Source of the DNA: Nymphaea colorata | Lineage: Eukaryota > Streptophyta > Magnoliopsida > Nymphaeales > Nymphaeaceae | Direction: 5' to 3' | DNA length: 22,500 bases | Assembly (NCBI RefSeq): GCF_008831285.2 | Contig: NW_022204522.1 | Span: 1 to 22,500, forward strand | Shown: in pieces, positions 8,598 through 15,811 of the stretch | Layout of the letters: every line of letters starts with the position of its first letter | Numbering within the stretch: the stretch's first letter is position 1 | Translations under genes and position numbers: made by a program | Notes under the pieces: generated by a model | What the model saw: only the letters and a program-made list of their open reading frames with translations | The model's database searches: none | What the model was told of the DNA's origin: nothing

Positions 8598-9630
8598 GTA
8601 AGGAGATACACGTGTAGGTTACCCGAATCCCAAAAATTCCTAACTAAGTCTGCCTACTACAAAAACAATAACAGGGTCGTGAGGCCTTTACAATTCGCGA
8701 GCGATACAAGAGAACACTCGATCTCACTCACAAACCACGCAAACCACACTAACGTGCAAACCACACCCAACAGAAAGAAATAGGTGGTCTGGCTCCTTGT
8801 GGTCGTGTCTCGGGCACAGTGCCCTCGAGGTACCTCACGGGGGAGCTAGGCCGAAGCCAAGGCTAAAACAGAAATGCTGAAAATAAACTAATATGCTACC
8901 TAAAACTGAAAGCAAATACCACCCGGAGCTACAAGGGGGATAGGAGAGGATACCGGCCAAGGATCACCCTTGGCGTAGCCGGATAAGGTCTCGGGGTGAT
9001 GACCTGCCCCCGAGCACTGCAGCTCACAGAACAGGAAGACCGGTTGAGGCGTGCCTCCACGTAGCCTGCTGCTCGGACTGACCGCTGCCGGAAGGCGCTG
9101 ACGGCCGGTCGCGCGCTGGTGGTCGGGTCGACTGCCGAGGTCTGGTCGCTGCTCACTGGCTATGGCCGCTGCCTGTTGCGGCCAAGAGTCCTGCTGCGGC
9201 AGTGCTGGTGTCGGCAGAAGCTGCCGCCGACGCTTGCTAAGCCGTGGGATAGGACGCACGCTGAGGACGAGGAAGCTGCCGCGGACTGCTACGGACAACG
9301 CTGACGATGACGCCTGGAGCGCTCGGTTGCTATCGGAACGAGGCCGCCTGCCTGGACGAAGTCGCCTGTCGGGCTGCCGCCGATGTGTTGCTGCTGCGCG
9401 CTGAAGACGACAGAACCGGGCCGGAAGGACCGCCGGGATTGCCGAGGGGGGCTGCTGTCACAGAGACAGCGCCTACCTGCCTATCTCCGGGATGTGGCTC
9501 GGCCGCGTGCGCCGGTGGATGCCGGCGAGGAGGAAGTGGCCGCTGTAAGGGCCGGCGAGCCGGCTGAACCTAATCCTATCTAAGGCTGGGCTGGCTGGGT
9601 TCGGCTGGGCTCTACTAGGTGGTAGGTCTA

Positions 9631-10018
9631 GTCAAGCGGGTTCGGGACAGGGTAGGCTTGGTCAAATGGGGTTTAGGTTCTGTCAAGGGTTGACCTAGCT
9701 AATAGGTTGGTCCAGTAGGGGAGGCTAAGGTCGAGCCTAAGCTCACGGTGCGGGTCAACGTTGACCAAGTGCGGAGGGTTCAACTAACTAGGTGGGTGAC
9801 TAAATGGGCCGAGTCAAAGGGCCCGGGTCAAGTAGGTCAAGGGACACTCGAGGTAGGCTCGAGTCACTAAGAGAAGTTACCAACGAAGTGGGCTCGGTTG
9901 GGGGAGATGACCTAGCGTTGACTAAAGCTAAAGGTCAATGCCGATCTAGGTGGGCTCGGTAGAGGTTTAGCCTAGGTGCAGGTTCGGTGCGGGAGGTTGC
10001 CTAGTGGGTTCGGTTGAC
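9631..10018. promoter_or_regulatory. Cluster of W-box cores in LTR A (right copy)
   Basis: This is the counterpart of the cluster at 206-591, with the TTGAC/GTCAA cores preserved, including the palindrome GGTCAACGTTGACC at 9753-9766. Confidence 0.5.
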
Positions 10019-10050
10019 TGGGTTGGTCTTACCCAGGGATGGCACCGATG

Positions 10051-10066
10051 CTTGCCACGTGGCAAG
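10051..10066. promoter_or_regulatory. 16-bp G-box palindrome in LTR A (right copy)
   Basis: CTTGCCACGTGGCAAG is identical to 624-639. The base changes between the two LTRs around it leave the palindrome intact. Confidence 0.45.
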
Positions 10067-11754
10067 ATGGACGGACACGACAGAAAGAGCTAGAAGAATG
10101 CTAGCTATTAGGGAATGAATTCGGATTCTCGCCTAAGTGTTAGGGAGAAGCTCGACAAAGGAGGGAGAAGAGATTGGGGCGAAGGGCCAGGTGGCGCTCT
10201 CGTGTGAGCTCGAGAGAGGCTAAGGCTACGATGTTGACACGTAGCAGTGATCAACAGACGAGGGTAGCTGCGGATTAGGTCAAGGGGATATGAAGATATG
10301 CGGCTGAGCAGAATTAGGAAAGGTGGCGCGAGGTGGAGGGGTTTCCTAAGACTAAGGAGGCAAGATCCGAGGGAATAGGGAAAGGGGATCTCGCAGGGCC
10401 TGGCTGGAGGACAAGTGGCGAGATGCGGGACCAAGGTGGGTAGCTGGCAGGTGAGGTGGCGAATGAGGTGGCAGAGGGCTGGCTAGGATGGCAACACGTG
10501 TCAAGATGAACGCGTGAGGATCCTTGCGACTTAGGGTTGACGCGGTGAAGATGGCGAGGAGCTGGAAGGGAGATGCGGCTGCGGGATTGCTTCCTGATTT
10601 GGTGGAGCAGCTGATTGCGAGCTGATCCTGGATCGGGACAGGTGGCAGCAGCTGGGACAAGGGCTCAGATGAACGGCTGGATGGTGGACAGGTGTCACAG
10701 GGAACGGCTGAGATGAAACGGAGGTGGACTTACCGGATTCGGATGATTGGCCTCGTCGAAATCTTCCAATTCACACCGGCGGCCAGAACTTGATCCGAAA
10801 GTCCCTTGACCGATATACCCCTTTCAGATTTTAAATAAAACACTAGGGAAGAAGGGCAATTCGGTCCTTAACGCCGGAATCAATGGCGACCACCGGAATT
10901 AGCAGCGATGGCCGGATTCAAGCGTTTTTCCGGCGAGATTCAATCTCGAGATCCAGCCGACAGAATCCGCCCCTTTTTTGATATTTGTAAAGCTCTTTCC
11001 TGGGCGATTCACGTGGATCGCTTCTCTACTTCAGATCTTGACCAGAGAGCTATATTTCTTAACTTTGGAGCCTCTGGTCCGACAGATCAAAAGGGAGAAA
11101 ACAGGCCGATAGAACTTGAAATTTCTTAGCGATTTGCCTTTCTAATCCGGCCAACTTCCTACTAGGGATCAAACTACTGATTCCAATCCCGCGGCGCGAT
11201 CTACAACTTCTGATTAGAACAGAACACGCCTCAATCCTGATTCCCCTCTTCGGGTATGCCGAGGGAGGAACCGAGTGAAGACGCCCTGCGTTCTAAGGCA
11301 GAATGCAGCAATCGGGCAGCGAGAGAGAGATCGGAATTCGTCTCCTCTTCGGTGTCGAATTGAAGCCGGCGGTGGATCCGTCGCCTTCAATCTTCCCTAT
11401 GCTGGAATCGGCCTCACAGTACCCTCGTGATCAGGGCAAAGGCACCGCTTCCAGAACTTTGAAAAAGCTCGAAAGGGGGTACTTACGTGACAAGGGAGGG
11501 ATCGCCGCCGGTGGTGGAGATCCGCCGATGCCTTCTTCCTTATGCCTATGTCTCAGACGGCGGCTCTTCAAGGAATTCTGGACTGAGAAGCGTCGTGGAG
11601 GTAGAGGACGCGAGGGGGGAGAAGACGCCTGGTTCACGACTGAACAAGGTGGGAGACGAGAGGGGGGAAGCCTCATGCGAGGAGAGAGAGGGTGCCACAC
11701 CAAATGCCAATCTCTGGATTAATTTTTCGATTCATTGTACATTGAGTTTACAGA

Positions 11755-11761
11755 ATATATA
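11755..11761 (-). promoter_or_regulatory. Possible TATA box of the element A 5' LTR
   Basis: TATATAT on the minus strand is the same site as 2328-2334. If used, it would drive transcription of element A starting near 11725-11735. Confidence 0.35.
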
Positions 11762-11945
11762 CTAAACATAATGCGAGCCCTAATTACATGATAACCTAGC
11801 TCGCTAACTTAGTCTAATACCAAAATTGCACAAGGCACAACCCGCCTTGCTAGGTCTTAGATTCAAAACTCGATATTAACACAAATCAAGACGCATAAAA
11901 TGAAATCGGGCCTAGCGCCCAACATATAAAATCTATTACGAAAGT

Positions 11946-11968
11946 CCCTAAGTCTTTCGGACTTAGGG
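11946..11968. other. 9-bp hairpin in LTR A (right copy)
   Basis: The stem CCCTAAGTC/GACTTAGGG with loop TTTCG is identical to 2519-2541. The other three hairpins of the cluster follow at corresponding positions up to about 12064. Confidence 0.55.
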
Positions 11969-12344
11969 CGGGGACCTCGTGTGGGTTACCGCCCACACTT
12001 CGGAACTTAGTGCGCGGGTCAAATCTGATTGACTCAGATCTGAACCTAAGCCTCTCGGCTTTAGATAGGCTCAAGCGTTCGGGATAGTTAGGCTCACGCT
12101 CGGATTAGGCTGGTCAAGCTCGGTGAGCCTCGCAATAGGTTCTAGAACGCCTTGAGTTCCACCTGGTTCGAGCACTCTTTCGGACCTAGTTGCTCCTCCC
12201 ACGCCGCTCGCTGCAACTGTCTCGAGTGCTGACTTAGCCTCGTTTGGACTGTCTTCAAGTTGACTTAGCGACTGCACCCACAAGTCCGAGGCCTTCTGCC
12301 TTGGCCGAATGGTTCCGGCCAGCTCACGCCGAGCTGGGTCTGGA

Positions 12345-12346
12345 CC
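12345..12346. other. Breakpoint joining LTR A to LTR B
   Basis: The left LTR of A supports the sequence up to CC at 12345-12346, and the right LTR of B supports it from the same CC onward (19875-19876). The junction has deleted 19 bp of the A LTR terminus and the first 627 bp (plus-strand order) of the B LTR. The two shared bases are compatible with end joining at 2-bp microhomology. Confidence 0.8.
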
Positions 12347-12604
12347 GGCTAAGGATCCCGGGTGTGTTGCTCGAATTCGGCCCTCCTGGCCGTGAGCAAG
12401 AGACAGCAGCTAGAGTCTAGCTACTGCAGGAATAGGCCCTCCTGGCCGTGTGGGGACGCGGCAGCAAGTGAGGTGCCGAAGCTGGAAGGGTCCCGCTGTG
12501 CGTGGGGATAACCTTCGGAAGGGCTGGGTTCGGTTTAGAACCCGGAAGAACCTAGCTACGGGAAAAGACAAGAGCTCGGGCAGACCTAGCTACGAGAGGG
12601 TCCG

Positions 12605-12992
12605 GTCAAGGGTGGCTGGCCAGGTCAAGGCTTAGGGTCAGCTGGGTCAAGGCGGACTAAGGACTGGCTTAGGTTCAAATGCGCCTGGGATTGACTTGAA
12701 TTAAGTCAAGACGCTAAGACATAAGGAAGGTGCGTGCGGAAGGGGCGGCTTGGGTCTAGCCGTGTAAGAGGTGGGTCCGAATCACTTAGGCAGCGTTGAC
12801 CTTGGCTGCCTTAGGACCTAGGGCTACTTTCCAGAAATGGAGGAAAGGAGGCTAAGGGTTTAGGTTACCAACATGGGTGAGGTCGACCTAGAGAGGTTGA
12901 CTAAGGGTTGTTGCGTCAAGGGTTTGACTAAAGGGGAAGCAAGGAAGGGACTCGGCTAAGATTTTCTAAAGGGTGTTGACTGATCTGGTCAA
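12605..12992. promoter_or_regulatory. Cluster of W-box cores in LTR B (left copy)
   Basis: Eleven TTGAC/GTCAA cores lie within 388 bp (12605, 12624, 12646, 12691, 12705, 12796, 12897, 12915, 12924, 12976 and 12988). The density and the position relative to the U5 end resemble the cluster in LTR A, although the sequence around the cores differs. Confidence 0.5.
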
Positions 12993-14584
12993 AGGCTACG
13001 GGTACCTAAGGTGGGCCCGTGACCAGGTTCCTACGAAGGAGGGAGGTGGAGAAGGCGCCAAGTGCCAAGGAGGCAAGGGAGTTGGCGCTAGGGTCTTCCT
13101 TCCAAAAGGGAGGAAGCGGACCGTGTGGTTCTCTTTCCTAAAACGTAGGAAGGGACCTACACGTGGGGAAAGTGCCAAAGAGGCAGCTCGTGGCAAGGGA
13201 AAGGGCCACTAGAAAGAAACGCTAGAAGAAATCCAGCGAAAAGGAAGGGAAGAGGTTCTTTCCTAACTAAGAGGAAAGGATGGACGCATGGCTGGCGTCA
13301 ACAAGGTAAGACTTCAATTTGATGCACGTGAATCTTCTTCTTCTCCTTTGCTCGGGTCTAGGGGATACACAAGGTCAAAGGCTGGCTAAGGCAAGGATGA
13401 AAGGGTCAAGGACTAACACAATAGGAAAGCAGGAGGTGGCAAGGGCTGGGGTAAGCTACCAAAAGGGGAGGAGACGAGCTTGGGAAAGGAGGTTATACGA
13501 GGTGAGGGTTGACTCCAAGAATTGACAAGTGGTACGTGTGGGTCCTACCAAGAAGAGGTCTTGCTAGTTGGCGAGAGAATCTCACTCGGTTTGGGGAGGG
13601 TAATGATGGGAGCTGGTGAGGTGGAGAGGAGCTAAGATGAGGACGAGATGGGCTGACTTGCGTAAAGAGAAGGAAGGGATTAAGGTAAGGTGGAGGTGGC
13701 ACTCTCGTGTGGCTCCACCTAGCAAGTGGGAAACCGCGTGAGGATGTCAAGGAATTTGGCAAGGCTTGACGAGGGAAGGAGGATCTCGTGTGGGCTAGCT
13801 GCCAAATAGGGAGGAGATGATGTAGGGGAAGGAGGAGGTGGCGCTGCTACAAGGCTCCAACACAAAAGGAAATATGAGTGAGGGACAACAAAAACGGTGG
13901 AGGGATTATGCGAGGGAAAAGGGAAAGACGTGTGGGTAGGTGCTCGACAAGAGAGGAGGGACCAGCTGGTGAGGTGACAGGATGGGTAGGCTAGGATTAG
14001 GACACGTGGCAACACCAAGGGCTGGGATTAGGGAAGGTTCTCGGTTGACAAAGGCAAGTCAACAAAAACGGAGTGGAGATTGCGCTAAGGTTGGGACTTT
14101 CTAAAACGTAGGGATGCGATGAAGGCTAGAGGGATTTTCGGCTGGGATGAAATTCGGGCAAGGGGGACAGGTGGCTAGGCAAACTAGGGAGGCTGTGGGG
14201 ATGACTGACACGTGGCTCACTCAAGGGCTAGGATTAAACAAACAAAGGAAGGAGAGAGGACTTACCAAAGTGGAGAACCGGCTGCCAAGGACGTGCGAGG
14301 AAGCACCGGCGGCTAGGGTGTTTTACCCTAGTGCGCTCCTCCAACTTTGACCAGAATACCCTTGATTTGAAATAGAGCTTTTCCACGATCAGGGGCAGAT
14401 TAGTCCATGCCGGAAATTGCCAAAATCTGGCCGGAATCAACAGAAAGTCCACCGGAGTTACAGAATTCAGGCCGAAGCTAGAACGTGCAATTAATCAACC
14501 GGATGAAGCTCGATTTATGCCATTTGACTCCTCTTGATTGGGCGTCTTCTTTTTTGTATTTCTTTCTTTGTTTTGACGCCTTTT

Positions 14585-14645
14585 GATGCACTTTGCAAGC
14601 CCTTTTTGCTTGCTGGATTTGTGCATCCGTTTTGCCCAAAAACGG
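14585..14645. other. Nested hairpin plus adjacent hairpin in LTR B (left copy)
   Basis: Outer arms GATGCAC/GTGCATC enclose inner arms GCAAGC/GCTTGC. A second stem CCGTTTT/AAAACGG with loop GCCCA begins at the base of the first, so the two overlap by one base at 14627. The structure is unchanged in the other LTR at 22126-22186. Function unknown. Confidence 0.5.
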
Positions 14646-15508
14646 AGGCAACCAAAGCGCTCTTGTGAGGACGCTCTTTGGAGACCTTCGTGCGTAGCGT
14701 GTGGGGAAGAACTTCAAGAATGCCAAGGAGTTCTTGAGACACGTAAGCAAGAATTTGATGTTGTTTTCAGCCGTGGGATGAGAGCTCAAACTCTCGGGTG
14801 TACACCGAGGGAGTGAAGTCCTCCTTCTAGCCGAACACAATAACAAATCCGAGCAACGTGTTGCTCACCAACTCTTCTTGTTTTCTCTACGTACTAACCT
14901 GTTTTTCTCGCTACCTTGATGTCGTTTACTGCTGCTACCAGGTCGCCCAAGTTGCTGCAGCCTTCCCGGGAAGAAGACAGCCTCACAACCTTCTTTGTGT
15001 TTGAGAAGGAAGGCACCGTGCTTCAAGAAAATGCTCGTGGGGTATTCTTCGTGGTCCGTTGGAGACGCCGCGTGCCGGAGCTTGCTGCTATCCTTAGGCC
15101 GTGATCCTTAGGTCGAGGGGGAGAGGAAGAAAACAGAAACTAAGGTAGGGGAGAGGGAGACCTTCGGTTGACAAGAGGGCTGAAGACGATGCAGATCTTC
15201 ACCTAAGGGGCTGGAATGAAGAGGACGCCATGGAGGATGACGCTAGGGCTTGGAGATTCCTTGAGGACGAGTGGGGGAGAAGAGGCTGCGCCATGGGTGA
15301 GGAAGGGACGCCAAGGAGAGAAGGGAGACCACCGCGGGAGAGGGGTGAGCCAAAGAGAAAACGAGAGAGAGAAAGGGCATTCCGCCCAACAATTCCTTCA
15401 ATTCAATTCATTATTCAAAAAGCATACTCATTACATGAAATCAAAGACTTAAATAATCTCCTAAGCAACTCGGTTCACATTCCGAACTGGTTCACTAAAG
15501 AAACAATT

Positions 15509-15645
15509 AAAAACGGACTCAAATGGATCCAAAAACGGAACTCAAATGAAATTCAAAAACGGAGCTTCATGGGATCCAAAAACGGAACTCAATGGGGTCC
15601 AAAAACGGAACTCCATGGGATCCAAAAACGAGCTCCAAAAGATCA
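15509..15645. repeat. 23-bp tandem repeat array in LTR B
   Basis: The core AAAAACGG recurs at 15509, 15531, 15555, 15578 and 15601, with a degenerate copy at 15624. The period is 22-24 bp and the unit is close to GGGATCCAAAAACGGAACTC. The central units are nearly identical. Element A has no counterpart. In the element sense it lies in the 5' part of the LTR, about 400-540 bp from its start. Confidence 0.8.
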
Positions 15646-15652
15646 ATCCTAA

Positions 15653-15763
15653 TGGACGCTATTCGTCCAATTAAAGTGGTCCGTGGATCATTTGGATCCA
15701 CTTGCTTGGGCACATGGTTGAGCTTGGACCGGCTCAACCCCCTTTTGCCTAGGTTCGACCTAG
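15653..15763. other. Cluster of four short hairpins in the U3 part of LTR B
   Basis: The stems are TGGACG/CGTCCA with loop CTATT (15653-15669), GTGGATC/GATCCAC with loop ATTTG (15683-15701), GGTTGAGC/GCTCAACC with an 8-nt loop (15716-15739), and CTAGGT/ACCTAG with loop TCG (15749-15763). The cluster sits about 280-390 bp from the LTR start, the same place as the cluster in LTR A (about 300-420 bp), with unrelated stem sequences. Confidence 0.6.
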
Positions 15764-15811
15764 ACTACCTCGTGTGAACTTGGGTTAGGACTCGACTATA
15801 GGTTAGACCAT

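Larger units (their letters stand above)
1..12346 (-). mobile_element. Element A: Ty3/gypsy chromovirus LTR retrotransposon (incomplete at the window start)
   Basis: The order on the minus strand is LTR, PBS, leader, gag, pol (PR-RT-RH-IN-chromodomain), PPT, LTR, which is that of a Ty3/gypsy chromovirus. Positions 1-2919 repeat at 9427-12346 as near-identical direct copies. The LTR termini are TGTTA and TAACA on the plus strand. From the right copy plus the 19 bp missing at its end, the full LTR is about 3.92 kb and the interior is 5.5 kb (2939-8442). By eye the two LTRs differ by roughly 25 substitutions and 10-15 small indels over 2.9 kb, so the insertion is fairly young. Target-site duplications cannot be checked because one end is off-window and the other is deleted. 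Confidence 0.95.
8443..12346 (-). repeat. 5' LTR of element A, lacking its first 19 bp
   Basis: It starts on the plus strand with TGTTAGG next to the PBS. It matches the left LTR from 9427 onward (equal to position 1) and stops at 12346, equal to 2919 in the left copy. The last 19 bp, including the TAACA terminus, are missing and element B sequence follows at once. Positions 8443-9426 are the U5-proximal part whose partner is off-window; they hold a block conserved with element B (8560-8597) and three CAAACCAC-type repeats (8731-8766). No gene is supported; open frames here are short, of biased composition, and lack recognisable domains. Confidence 0.93.

Noticed and set aside
8900-9567. Several 60-130 codon frames on both strands in GC-rich U5 sequence
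   Set aside because: Overlapping frames on both strands are expected in GC-rich DNA and none has a domain. The part after 9427 has indels between the two LTR copies.
14478-14846. 122-codon minus-strand frame in LTR B, also at 22019-22387
   Set aside because: It is preserved by LTR identity alone, with no recognisable domain and low-complexity Lys/Arg composition.
15509-15645. CRISPR-like array
   Set aside because: The units are directly adjacent with no spacers, in plant LTR DNA.
15230-15652. 140-codon plus-strand frame over the tandem repeats in LTR B
   Set aside because: Its C-terminal half is the translation of a 23-bp repeat that shifts frame, and the rest is Arg/Glu-rich low complexity.
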